Shown here in pieces: positions 1 through 10,342 of a DNA stretch of 64,000 bases. The notes under the pieces were generated by a model, which was not told the DNA's origin, ran no database searches, and saw nothing but the letters and a program-made list of their open reading frames with translations. Source of the stretch: Stenocarpella maydis (taxonomy: Eukaryota > Ascomycota > Sordariomycetes > Diaporthales > Diaporthaceae); the NCBI GenBank assembly GCA_002270565.1, contig NQMI01000082.1, positions 1-64,000 on the forward strand, given 5' to 3'. Made by a program: the position numbers and the translations under genes. Numbering within the stretch: position 1 is the first letter of the stretch; every line of letters starts with the position of its first letter.

Positions 1-1090
1 CAATATTCAGATACCTAATATATTTATTATGTTATTTTTAGACTATATCTCTTTTTACTCTATAAAGGTATAGGATCTTTATATTTAGCTATTAAGCTTC
101 TTTCTCTAGAGCCTCTAGCTCCTTCTTTAATAAATGATGCTTTTAGGTAACCTTCTTTAGTTAGTTAGAAGTAAGATCTTAGATATTACGGTTTAATAGG
201 TTGAGATAGACATAAGTCTAATAATAAGTAGACTCAGAATTAGCAATCTAATAATTCTTAACTAGGTTATATTCTTTATAATAAGAATAAGGCATAGGGA
301 CAATACTCTCTTTTAAAGTAATAGTAATTAGAAGACCAACTTTATATTTAGTAGTAAAGAACAATATTATAAAGTGCAACTTTATAATTCCGCTAGATAT
401 AATGGATTAAGAAGGTATAAATAAAATAAAAAAAATAACAAATAGAAATAACTTATAGAATACTTTTAAGAATAAAAGAAGTACGAAGAAAGATAGTATT
501 ATAAGCTAATATAATAGCATCCTAGGGACCCATCTATAGGACTAAAGAGAGCAGAATCAGGAGTTATAATGCTGCCCTACTAGCACTAGGATGAAGAGTT
601 AGCAGATATATAGGGTTAGGATTAGGGACCTACCATAATTAATAAAATCAGTATTAATTCTATTAACTAATACTTAACTAATAAAATTATCCTTAATACT
701 ATTAATAATAGATGAAGAGTTAGGATATATATATAGATATAGTTATCACTATAATAAATAGCTTTCATAAAACAGACTCTTTAGTCATTAATCCAAGTAT
801 TTAGCCTACTAACTAGATAGCTTTATAGCTTTTAATTATACTCTCTTTATAAATAGTGTCTTTATATACTGTAACTCAGTTAAGTATTACCTCTACGCCT
901 CTCTGCTAATATAAACCCTACAGGTTACCTACTAAACCACATAAAGGTTTGGTGTAATCATTACATACATCTCTTATACTATACTATTTAATTAGCTTAA
1001 TAGTAAATTAAGCTAGTAAGAGGCTGCCCTACCTTAGAGGCTTCTTTCTAACTATTAAGAGGATTTATTAGCTCTATTTATAATAAATTA
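1..1090. repeat. AT-rich, TpA-rich tract (RIP-like, relic repeat)
   Basis: The sequence is strongly AT-rich with very frequent TA dinucleotides and no open frame of useful length on either strand. It switches abruptly to GC-rich coding-like sequence near 1,090-1,110. In Pezizomycotina such islands usually are transposon copies mutated by repeat-induced point mutation. I cannot identify the original element: no terminal repeats or reverse-transcriptase and transposase motifs are readable. The call rests on composition only. Confidence 0.55.
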
Positions 1091-1104
1091 GAGTTATCTA
1101 GGGC

Positions 1105-2505
1105 TTGCCCTTACCTACAGGATCCCCGACCGGCGAAGAGCAGTCTGCAACAGCTCTATGCGGGGCAAATGGCGACAGCTTTGATGACACGACGAAACAG
1201 TCACTGGTGGATCAACTCCACTTCGCCCAAATCGATGAAGGACTGACAAGTATAACAACCGCGCAAGGGAAAACCTGCCGCTGGTTCCTTGCCAAGCCAG
1301 AGTACAAGGCCTGGAACGGAATGACAAGACAGTCCGGCGACGGCGGTTTTCTTTGAATCAAAGGTAACCCGGACACTGGGAAGTCTACTCAGATGAAGCT
1401 CCTCTTCGAAGAGGCCAGACGCTGCACAAAGGACGATCCCTCGCAAATCATGCTGTCCTTCTTCTTCCTCGCCTGGGGTACCATCGAGGAGAAGTCAACG
1501 ATCGGTCTCTATCGGTCTCTACTCTACCAGCTCTTCAACAAAGCAAAGGATCTGAGGGATAGCCTAAAGTGGATGACAGCTGATGGCGCGAAGAGTATCC
1601 AACGTAATGGAACGAAGCGGCGTTGCAACGGACATTGAAGGAGGCCATATCCAAGCTTGGGAAACGGTCATTGATGATCTTTGTCGACGCGTTGGATGAA
1701 TGCGACCAGGGTCAGGCTGCTGATATGGTTTGCTTTTTTGAGGAGCTATGCGACCACGCTACTAGAGAGGAAGAAGTCCACCTGCGGATCTGTTTCTCCA
1801 GCCGGTACTACCCGACTATCGTCATCCAGAAGGGTATTGAGATCTCTCTAGAACACGAAGCCGGTCATACCGACGATATCGAGCAGTACATCAAGTCGAA
1901 CCTCAGGCTAGACAAGAATAAGCACGCCGATTCCCTCCGATCTGAGATTCGCGAAAAATCCTCGATCATCTTCCTTTGGGTCGTTCTGGTACTTGATATT
2001 CTGAAGAAGAAATATCCTCAGTATCGTTCGTATCGATGCGATCCGTACGTGTCTCAAACAAATCCCGCCCGGACTTGACGACTTATTCGAGATGATCCTG
2101 AAACGAGACGAGGAGAACCTCGAACAGCTGCACATCTGCCTCAAATGGGTTCTCTTCGCTACGCGCCCTCTCAAACCACAAGAGTTCTACTTCGCTGTCC
2201 AGCTGAGTGTCGCTCAAGAGAGCTCAAGCTACTGGGACGAGGGAGATATCGGGTTAGACCAGATGAGGACTTTTGTGAGGACTTCATCTAAAGGCTTAGC
2301 CGAAGTCACGCGGAACAAGGCTTCGAAACTCCAGTTCATACATGAATCGGCTCGTGACTTCCTGCTGGGCCGATATGGTAGGCAGTGGTCCATGGCCTCG
2401 GAGAGCTTTGAGGGCCACTGTCATGACAAGTTGAAGGATTGCTGCTTAGCTCAGCTGAGGGCTCCCATTGACCAAAGTGTCGATATATCCGGTACGATGC
2501 TACAG
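1105..2505 (+). pseudogene. NACHT-domain NLR-like protein, broken
   Basis: Three frames together read as one NACHT NTPase of the fungal NLR type (heterokaryon-incompatibility and innate-recognition related proteins). The first segment (1105-1356) carries the pre-NACHT stretch with AQGKTCRWFL and ends at TGA (1354-1356), where relatives have Trp in a FLWIKG-type stretch. The same frame resumes with a Walker A-like GNPDTGKST, where the usual GNPGTGKST has Gly instead of Asp. Near 1,606-1,610 the frame shifts to one that carries a Walker B-like block (MIFVDALDECDQ, from about 1,677). Between about 2,020 and 2,056 it shifts again to a frame with IPPGLDDLFEMILKRDEENL and a post-NACHT region ending in FIHESARDFLLG. 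The copy stops at an N (2506). One nonsense codon, two frameshifts and a changed P-loop residue make a functional product unlikely. An assembly error could explain a frameshift but hardly all four lesions. Confidence 0.8.
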
Positions 2506-2506
2506 N
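2506..2506. other. Single ambiguous base (N), probable assembly join
   Basis: One N interrupts the post-NACHT coding sequence. Immediately to its right the sequence no longer reads as the same protein in any frame and is GC-rich and non-coding. This looks like a contig join or collapsed gap and not a miscalled base. Confidence 0.6.
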
Positions 2507-3349
2507 CCAATAGAAGAGGGCTCGGTAATAGTTGTGGCGGGAAATTAACGTTGGGAATAGTGGCATGGTGGGTGGGTAGGGCGGCCGGAAGGGGGGCCCG
2601 GCCGGAAGCTGGGGCGACGATGTTAATGGATGGCTCAGGTCTCACAGGGTGTGGCTCACAGAATACGCTAATGCACTACACTAATAGGTACCTGCGTTTA
2701 TGCTGAGGTTGTAGGCAGGCTGGGTCAATATTTTGGAGACTTAGATAGATCGAAAGGTCATTTTCATACATTGCGATCGCGTGGTCTCGTCAATAGCAGT
2801 TGGGAAATATTTGGACCCGAGATGTTGAGGCGGGTGAAAGATGCCCTTGAGGGGCGGGGACACCCGTAGACCGCTGCTGAGAGCTGGAAGTGTCTGCGAT
2901 GAAAGCCGAGATTGCTGAGCACGCGTTTCCTCAAGTTCTCAGTGATTATTTTCCTGCAGGAGCTCAATCTGCACCCGTCGTCGAGAGTAAGGCCGAGGCG
3001 AGGTACATGCTGATCATCTGAGCACTTCGTATCCCAAGTAATACATTCTCCGAGAGCCTTCCAATCCCGGTCCCAAAGCTGGAACTCCGGATTGTTTATT
3101 ACTCATTTCAGGGCCACGCTGCATGGCGACCACTTTGGTCCAACAAGGGCATATTGCTTCGTCTCATACTTTGTTCTCATCACAGAGGCCAGTTCTTGTG
3201 TTGAATGGTGAGCCTTGGATGCGCGGTTCTCAAAACAGTTTGAAGTCGACGTTCTAAGCAAGTCGTTTATTTACCGTCGCACTCTCCCCGGATGACGAGC
3301 AAGCCAGAAACTGTGCGCTACGAAAGGCCAGAGTCAGGACTCGTATGGT
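2507..3349. other. Region without a recognisable gene
   Basis: After the N there is a G-rich stretch (about 2,515-2,625) followed by mixed sequence. Short open frames exist on both strands but none has a recognisable motif. The right-hand part may hold remnants of the NLR C-terminal repeats, but I cannot show this. Confidence 0.4.
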
Positions 3350-4057
3350 TTGCTCCGTCCACCGAGAATGAGTACAATGTACGATATTGTCCTCTTCCGC
3401 CACGAACTTCTGCTCAACCCGCGCAACTACATCCGGCCGCTGCGGGTCTTTATAGATGATATCGAAGCCATCCAGGGCATGCAAGTCCACTCCCAACTCA
3501 CAATGCGACGTTTCAATTTCAAAGAAGAAGTCGTAGACCTTGTTCAACACGCTGCGTCAAGAGGCCTCGTACAATGCGATTTCTCACGTTCGGGGCCGCC
3601 CGGACGACACAGTAACGATCCCCATCAACAACCGGCGGATGCAGGTCCGCCAGAAACTGCAAATATGCCCTCAAGCAACTGGCGTGGTACGGTGACAGTC
3701 GCCACATATGGTGCGATGCCATCTGCACAGACCAGACAAACGATGATTAAAAAGAGTAATCAAGTCTATGTGGGTGGGGGATATCAATCTATCGAAAACG
3801 CCCGCTGTGTTTTGGCATGTGTCTGGCCACTCGCGCACGACAGCCGGGCCCTCCCTCCAAACGGGCTGGAGCGCATGGCAAAACCATGGGACAGCATTGC
3901 CGCGCCGGCTACCGACGATCGGTGCTCATACACCAGGAGCTTGCATTCATCTTTCCCATCACTGCCTGCGGACATGGCCCCCTCTGGTCTGGTCTTGCTC
4001 GACGGTGGGCGGCACACGAGGACGGCAAAATGGGCCAGGCTGATCCCATCCATTTAA
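3350..4057 (+). CDS. Uncertain ORF, unknown product
   Basis: An open frame of 235 codons runs here, with an in-frame ATG near the 5' end. Its first 80 or so residues have a balanced composition (for example HELLLNPRNYIRPLRVFIDD), while the rest looks random. The minus strand in exact codon register (3254-3550) is open over the same bases, with an equally protein-like sequence (YDFFFEIETSHCELGVDL). Codon bias does not decide between them. I recognise no domain. It may be a decayed accessory gene on either strand. Confidence 0.2.
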   Translation: MLRPPRMSTMYDIVLFRHELLLNPRNYIRPLRVFIDDIEAIQGMQVHSQLTMRRFNFKEEVVDLVQHAASRGLVQCDFSRSGPPGRHSNDPHQQPADAGPPETANMPSSNWRGTVTVATYGAMPSAQTRQTMIKKSNQVYVGGGYQSIENARCVLACVWPLAHDSRALPPNGLERMAKPWDSIAAPATDDRCSYTRSLHSSFPSLPADMAPSGLVLLDGGRHTRTAKWARLIPSI

Positions 4058-5381
4058 GAAATTTCTCGATCGAGATTGCTTTTCACGGACTTGGGTCTAC
4101 CAGGACGTCGTCCTCGAAGGTACATCATCTTGTTTTGTGGCTGCATAAGGATCCCACTCTACTCGTTGCACGGCCTGCTCTTGGCCATGGGACGCCCCAG
4201 GTACCTGGGCGGCAGGATTATCAATAGGGTCTGTCCACTTCTCCGCGCAGGTGCGCTCTCAAGGCCAATAATGGAGAATGCGAGCCTGCAGACTCTCGTG
4301 TATGACGTTCCACCTCTGGGCTGCATCAACTGATCCTAGGGACAGGGTCTAGGCTGTGCTTTCCATGGTGAACTGGCGCCGTCGTGGTGAGGAGGCAGTC
4401 TATCCAGATTATACATTGAGTTCACTTCCTCTGGCTGGTGAGGTGCTGGCCAGGATACCTCGGGCCAGGGATTATAGGAGAACACGTTTCGATGTTCTTC
4501 GGGCACAGCTCGATATGATTTCCGATAACCTACGCCTGTGCGATTCTGATCATTCTATCGGAGGTTGCCGAGGCAGGAGACTGGTGTCTGCTCCCTTGCT
4601 GGAACCCTGCAGACGACCCTTATTCATTGGTCCTTATAACACGGCAAGAGCCTGGCGAGTATCACAAGATTAATGGAAAGAGCTTGGGATTGCGAGAAGG
4701 CTTACTGCTGCAGTTTGTCACTTGCCAGGATGATATTTTGGTCAAGTTTGGACGTAAGGATCTGCTGGTCCTTTTCCCATGAGGGTGGCTTCTCCCTGAA
4801 CGACTTTTGGGACTGTTCCGCATCATGGGTTAATAGACTGGTGCTCGGAGGGATGCGAGACTTTCAATGGACAGGAGTGTGTGGTCTCCCAGATTCATCG
4901 TTTTTCTGGACTTCAAGATAGAATAAAATGAGGCCCACAAGCAAGCCAATCTACATTGCCTCATGTGCCAGGGTTATCATATTTTGAAAGTACTGCTCTT
5001 GGCCTTTTGTGTGTTATCTAGCGCTGGGTCTTCGAGCTGTGTAATCGGATTAATAACGAACCCAGATACTGCCAGAACTCTTGGAGAGTTGGTGGTTCCA
5101 AAGTAAGGGTGAAAGCGGCAGTTTGTCTGGTCCAAACCATGGAGGCAAACTGGACAACGGAAGGGAGGAAAGGTGCTCAGTCAAACGGCACCTCCAGCTG
5201 ACCTGGGTCCTAGGATGGCTCCGATGAAAGCAACCGCTTCTGTCCCGGCGATATCCCAGGGGAACTTGAATGAACTCACAGTGCTCACACCATCTCTTCC
5301 GCAGGCCCCAGTTCGGCTGCAGTCGTGTCACTGGCAAGAGACCACCCATTTGTTGGTGACAATAGACAAAAATGGCTACAA
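4058..5381. other. Region without a recognisable gene
   Basis: Several short overlapping frames occur (for example 4356-4673 on the plus strand) but none shows a motif, splice pattern or convincing codon bias. I see nothing else here. Confidence 0.4.
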
Positions 5382-5954
5382 TCATCGCCATGACCGATCC
5401 GAATCAGGAACATAATACATGACAGGGCCCCTTGCATTTAGGACGTTGGTGCTTTCTGATCCCTCCACGGTTCTGTTACCTGAGATGGCTGCCCTTGGTC
5501 TCCCAAATTCCGAAGTCCCGACGGCAGGGAAAGGTTGCATGGACTGTTGACGGGGCACCATGAGTGGGAGGTGATGGCATCGAAAGATAAACTCGTAAGC
5601 TGGCGCCGTCGTCACGGCGCAAGAAGGATATCTGTGGGGGGTCCATGCTGGACGCAGGACTAGCTCTGCGCGTACCTCGATGTCTCCACTGTCTCTCTGG
5701 TATTCGAGGTGACTGACCATCTGATCATAGAGTGTCTCTAGCGCACGCTGTTCGTCGCGACAATGATTCAGATGATGATGTGCATGCTTCGGCGCCATCT
5801 CTGCCTGCTGCACCGCCGTCACTCCAAGAGAGACCTTCTGTTCGGCCACGTTCTGGGCTTCCAATCGACTGTCTCTTATGTCCCGGAGCATTCTGGAACA
5901 CACCCAGCGCCAGGACAATTGCTGAGACTCGAGACTATGGGCCCGCTGCTCCAT
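5382..5954 (-). CDS. Hypothetical protein with a possible helical N-terminal half
   Basis: An ATG-initiated frame of 190 codons. Residues 1-95 are rich in Gln, Glu, Arg and Leu with spacing that could form a helical or coiled-coil segment (SRLEAQNVAEQKVSLG, EQRALETLYDQMVSHLEY). The C-terminal half has no clear character. The frame is also open upstream of the ATG, so the start could lie further out or in another exon. No family is recognised. It sits alone in the accessory region right of the NLR relic, so a lineage-specific gene or a chance frame are both possible. Confidence 0.3.
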   Translation of the reverse strand: MEQRAHSLESQQLSWRWVCSRMLRDIRDSRLEAQNVAEQKVSLGVTAVQQAEMAPKHAHHHLNHCRDEQRALETLYDQMVSHLEYQRDSGDIEVRAELVLRPAWTPHRYPSCAVTTAPAYEFIFRCHHLPLMVPRQQSMQPFPAVGTSEFGRPRAAISGNRTVEGSESTNVLNARGPVMYYVPDSDRSWR

Positions 5955-6594
5955 GTCCGCGATGTCCGCGCTGGGACAGGGGTTGCTCGATCCCTCCGCG
6001 TTGTTTGCAGGCGCGTTCTTTGTCCTCGAAGCAGGTCAGCACCATGTTGCGCGACGAGGTGGCGCTGCGGTAGCACTTACAGAATAGACCATGATGATCC
6101 CGTTGCGGTGGCCTGTTGACTGAGCTGTGGTGATTACCACTTTCGGGTGTATGGGTTTTGGTGTCATGGGAAAGAAAGAGGGTCGCCATTTATGGGTCTC
6201 CCAAAGAAGCCAAGGCGCCTAAATCGTGGGCAGCTGCGAGATGAAAAATTGTTGAGGCTACCGAAAGAGAGGAGGGGAAGGGGAGCAAATCGAAAAGGCT
6301 ATAACCCGAAGACCAAATGCTCCCCAGAGTGGGCCACGCAGGCGATGGGGCCAGTGACTGTTCTCAGTGACCGCGGTTGCCACTGCCCAACATAGCTGCT
6401 TGAGCTGGCGGACGGGTCGTACCTGGGTAGTCTAGAGACGACCCTTGCCCAAGACGTCTACACAAAGGACTCTCTCACAACCAACAACCTTGCCAATACC
6501 TTAAGACCTGAGGCCTGAAGCCAGAGGCCGCGCGACGGCCACACGACGGCAGACGAGGCCAGCAATGCTCGGAAGCAGAGCACACACTGATGAG

Positions 6595-6685
6595 GTCAGG
6601 GATTTGAGCTCGATACGAAACCCAGGGACTAATCTAGAGGCCTCGCCACTGGTGCAAGACATCCCTGATAGGATTTTTGACCTAG
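6595..6685 (-). repeat. tRNA-like fragment, possible SINE head
   Basis: Read on the minus strand, the segment has a stretch resembling a tRNA D-arm/A-box (GCACCAGTGGCGAGG) and, about 35 nt further, one resembling a T-arm/B-box (GAGCTCAAATCCCTGAC). No complete cloverleaf with paired acceptor ends can be built by eye, so it is not called a tRNA gene. A decayed tRNA-derived short interspersed element is the likeliest reading. Confidence 0.25.
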
Positions 6686-6689
6686 TCCT

Positions 6690-7650
6690 TTTGATATTTT
6701 CAAACGTAGTGAGGAAGTTGCCCTGAATCGAAGGGTAATGACGAGCGGAGCTTTCTCTACTTACCGTGTAAAGTGTCAGAGTTTCTTTTGTGTGGATTGG
6801 TCGGGATCTGAATGGAGTGCCTAGATTGGTTAATCAATGTATTTCTTAACGTGCTGTATGTACCTTGGGAGGATGTTATTAAGATCATAATGGCGAGGAA
6901 GGAGAGGAAGGCTTAACTAGATGTAGAGCTCGGCACTTATAGCTAGATCTTGCGAGGGCTGTAGTGTACTGTAATATTCTTCTCTCACACCTTAACACCA
7001 TAGATGATATTAATAATGGTCTTATGATAAGCTTCAAGTTAATTATATATACTTGAAGCTCTGCCTTATTGTTACCCTTTCAGGGGTACCTTCCTTACTG
7101 TGCTTATTCCTCGGCTGTTATGCTGGAGCTGCTTATTTAGCCTCTTTATAGCTAGGAAAATACCTTTTAACCTGAGGGTACTGATTAAATGCAACGGCCG
7201 ATATTAATTTTCACTTTAGCATGCTAGCGACACACTATCCCTCCAGGTACCTCCAGGCTCTAACTACCTCGTAAATAAGTTTAGTCTTACAGAGAACACA
7301 CCAAGAACAAATGTAATTTACTGGTAAAGACTAAGCAAAACAAGCCCCCTGCTTATAATAAATCATTTACCTAATTTATAAACTATAGTAAAGCGTATTA
7401 AAGTACCAAGGAATAAACTAGGGTTAAAGTTTTAACTGTATCTAAGAGATGTATTAGCAAATCTAGACTTTGTGTAAGTGCTAAAGAGTTTATATGTGGT
7501 CAAGTGGTTAGGGATTTGGAAGATATGTGAGGGACTACGTATTGTGTAGTCGTTCAACGGTTGGATACGTAAAGCGTGATGTTGGCCCAGAGTGTCCAAT
7601 CAACTTCTTCTCGGAAAGGCACCCCAAAAATTACATATTCCTGTAGACGT
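6690..7650. other. AT-richer gene-free tract
   Basis: This stretch is clearly richer in A and T than its surroundings, without open frames. It holds a perfect inverted repeat (7030-7060) and a second weak tRNA-like fragment (about 7,488-7,560). It may be a second, more decayed repeat relic. Confidence 0.4.
7030..7060. repeat. Perfect 10-bp inverted repeat (hairpin)
   Basis: AGCTTCAAGT at 7030-7039 is followed after an 11-base AT-rich loop by its exact complement ACTTGAAGCT at 7051-7060. It could be a terminal remnant of a small transposable element or a transcript hairpin. Confidence 0.6.
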
Positions 7651-8218
7651 ATAGGATAGCTGTGAGAAATGGCCACTGTCCCGCAGTGGCGGAGAACTAG
7701 GGGCCTTTGTCACGCCCAGGGAAGGGGTCGTCTTTGTCGTGAGTCCGTCGAGCAGGTATAAAGGCTTTTTTCAAACCCTTATACTGTAGGATGCAACACT
7801 ATACCACATGTCCTGCATGACACTCACTACCTCGGCGTAGGGTGGGTGTATCCGAGTCTATTCTCTTATCAATGCCGGCCCCCACCGACGTACCTTTTGA
7901 AGACTCCGAAAGCGCCCTCCCGCGGGAAAAATCAAATCGCGCATACCTCATGTGTGTGTGGCGCCGATGACTCTAAGGCGACTTACACAAGGGCGGGAGA
8001 TGGGCGGCCCAGGCGCCACAACGGCCGTGTCGGTGCGGACGCCCCTTAGCGCTCGGGTGGAGAGGCACCGGCTGGTGGAAAAGGGCTCCGGGTTCTTGGG
8101 AGCTGGGCCCTAGTACGAGGTGACTTGGCCCGGGTAATTCCCTAGGCTGGGAGTATATATCACAGGTAGAACTGGAGGATATTGAAAAATCGGAGCTTGC
8201 GAGGCTGAACCCGTGCGT

Positions 8219-8244
8219 TGTGTGTGTGTGTGTGTGTGTGTGTG
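8219..8244. repeat. (TG)13 microsatellite
   Basis: Thirteen uninterrupted TG units are visible. Confidence 0.95.
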
Positions 8245-9703
8245 ACATCAATGTGATATGTCAAGAATCGCTATCAAGGCTCGCGTGCACTCGAGGTGAC
8301 GGGCGGGGGGTATCTACCGAAATGCTAAAACTACCTAAAATAAGATGCCAGGGAAGATGTGGATGCTGAGAAGGATCAACTCCAAGGGGACGGTACACTG
8401 CGTGCGCGTGCCCGTCTCCTCTGTGTGCGCCTTCAAACATGAACTCCTGGCTATGTTAAAAAAAAACATGATAAGAACCAAAACAATGATCGCTCGCTTG
8501 ATAGAATCCAAACCATGATGATGCAAGTATCCCTTCGACTGTCCCACTGGTGATGGTGACAGATCCCAAACTCCCTGTGTCCTGTGTCCGTCCAGTGTCT
8601 CCATGTCCCTTATCTGGCATCGCAAACGGGAAAAAAAGAACAAAAAAGGTAAGATCGGAAATCAGAAGTGAAAGACCAAAAAACGATCCGAATAACCCCT
8701 GGCTGGTACTCGTATGATGATACGAGTTCAGCTGTGCGTCTGCAAGGAGACGGTATCCTTTGGTTGAGTGTGTGTGTGTGTGGATGAAGTGACCGAGCCT
8801 GCCCGAGGCCAGCCCAGGTTGGCGCGGGTGACACAACCGAACTCGAAAAGTCTCGGAAGCTTAAAGCTGTGGTTTTTTGTTTGGGGGGGGGGGCGTTTGG
8901 GTGAAAACGGGAAAGAAATCCCGATGGAAATCCGGCTGAAGTGTGCAACGGTGTGGGGGAAGGGGGATGGCTCCTCCGCACCTCCGCAAGCCGCAGCCCG
9001 TTCCATCCCGATGGCTGCTCTTGGTCGCACCGCGGCCCACACCGCCGCGTGCCAGCCCGGTTTGCCGAAAAGGGTCGACAAGGGTAACCCCCAGATTGGA
9101 ACGGATCAACGCCAGGTCACACCGGTGAGTGTCTCGGCAGGCTGCGTGTTTCGTGCGGAACCAAGTCAAGTGTGTAGTCCCCAGGGCCAAAGCAGATGAC
9201 CCAGTGGCTGATGGCCTTTGCACGACACCGCAGTCTTGTGTGGTGCCTTGGTTTTTTTTTGTCGTCATCACCGCTGCCTCGGCCCGGGGTGCATCGTCAA
9301 ATAGATGGTGTAACGTGCGGAAGATGAAAAAAAATAAAAATAAATAAGGATGGCGGCTGAATGGGGAGCCCAGGAGGTTAGGCAGATGGATTGCACCAGC
9401 GGATTTGTCGGGTCGGGCCAAAAACAAAATTTAGAACATGAGGATGTTGGGGAAGGGGGGGGGGGGGTCACCGAAGGATGGCCCCGATAGATGAGTAAGA
9501 CTGCGATGACTGTCAGCAAACATGCTCCCATAGCACCCGGAGTCAGGTCTGGAGGCGAAGGGGTGGGGAGGGCGGTCCACTTTGTGATCGGGTAAGATGA
9601 TGATGGGAGGCAATCTGCAGGCAAAAGGACCCTCGGGATCAAGGTGGTAGTTGTGCAACACTCGGCCCAGCGTGGTGGGAAGTGAGTGCGAGGGGGTGCG
9701 GCA

Positions 9704-9737
9704 GGGCTTGGGCTTGGGCTTGGGCTTGGGCTTGGGC
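9704..9737. repeat. GGGCTT tandem repeat, about 5.7 copies
   Basis: Five perfect GGGCTT units and a partial sixth are visible. This is not the fungal telomere hexamer (TTAGGG). Confidence 0.95.
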
Positions 9738-9862
9738 GATGGTGATGATGACAAAGTGGGTGGGTTTTGAGTAAGCTTATACGTACATTGTGCGAGTGCA
9801 CCCATGGCCGGCGGAGGAAGGCTGTCAGCCAGGCAGCCGGCCTCTCGTATTGGTGAGCTGGC

Positions 9863-10342
9863 TCACTCGGCGGCCTCGTCGATGGGTGTCATGGTGACGA
9901 GCTTTGACCGGGGGCTCGAGGCCTTCTTGGAAGCGGCCTTGCGCTGCTTGTGTGCCCTCGCGGCCTGTCGTCTCTGCTCCTTCTCGGCCATGACAGAGCG
10001 CATGAGCTCCTGCTGGCGGAGGGCCTGCTCGCGCCTCATCTCCTCGAGCTCGGCGCCGCCCAGGTGGCGGACCGGGGCGAGGCGCGGTGATGGGGTGCCG
10101 GACCCGTAGCTGGAGACGGAGCGGGCGTCCTCGTCGGCGAAGACGGGCTCCGAGAGGAAGAGCAGGTCCTCGTCCGAGATGTACGAGGTGGCGCGGGGCT
10201 GGTCGTCACCGTGCTCGCCCAGCGAGACCCGCCGTGGCCAGCTCGGGAAGGCGCAGGACTCGTCGAGGTATGAGTTGTGATAAGCACCCCGGCGCGATGG
10301 GATCTCCATGGCCGACGTGGAGCTGTATGACCCGTAGGACAT
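9863..10342 (-). CDS. Conserved fungal hypothetical protein, 159 aa
   Basis: A single-exon frame. The ATG at 10,342 is chosen because further upstream only non-ATG codons extend the frame. The first half is Ser/Tyr-rich and disordered-looking (MSYGSYSSTSAMEIPSRRG) with a motif SYISDEDLLFLSEPVF at about residues 53-68 that I believe recurs in small Pezizomycotina proteins. Residues 96-140 are highly charged, Glu/Arg/Gln-rich and probably a long helix (ELEEMRREQALRQQELMRS), followed by a basic Lys/Arg/Ser segment that could act as a nuclear signal. No enzyme motif is present and the function is unknown. It stands alone: the next gene on the right begins 8.7 kb away. Confidence 0.75.
   Translation of the reverse strand: MSYGSYSSTSAMEIPSRRGAYHNSYLDESCAFPSWPRRVSLGEHGDDQPRATSYISDEDLLFLSEPVFADEDARSVSSYGSGTPSPRLAPVRHLGGAELEEMRREQALRQQELMRSVMAEKEQRRQAARAHKQRKAASKKASSPRSKLVTMTPIDEAAE

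Larger units (their letters stand above)
7651..9862. other. Intergenic region with simple repeats
   Basis: No gene is supported. The tract contains a (TG)13 microsatellite, G homopolymer tracts (around 8,881-8,893 and 9,455-9,468) and a GGGCTT tandem repeat. The right end is the probable 3' flank of the minus-strand gene ending at 9,863. Confidence 0.5.

Noticed and set aside
9704..9737. Telomere-like repeat
   Set aside because: The unit is GGGCTT, not TTAGGG, and it is internal and short; it is treated as a simple repeat.
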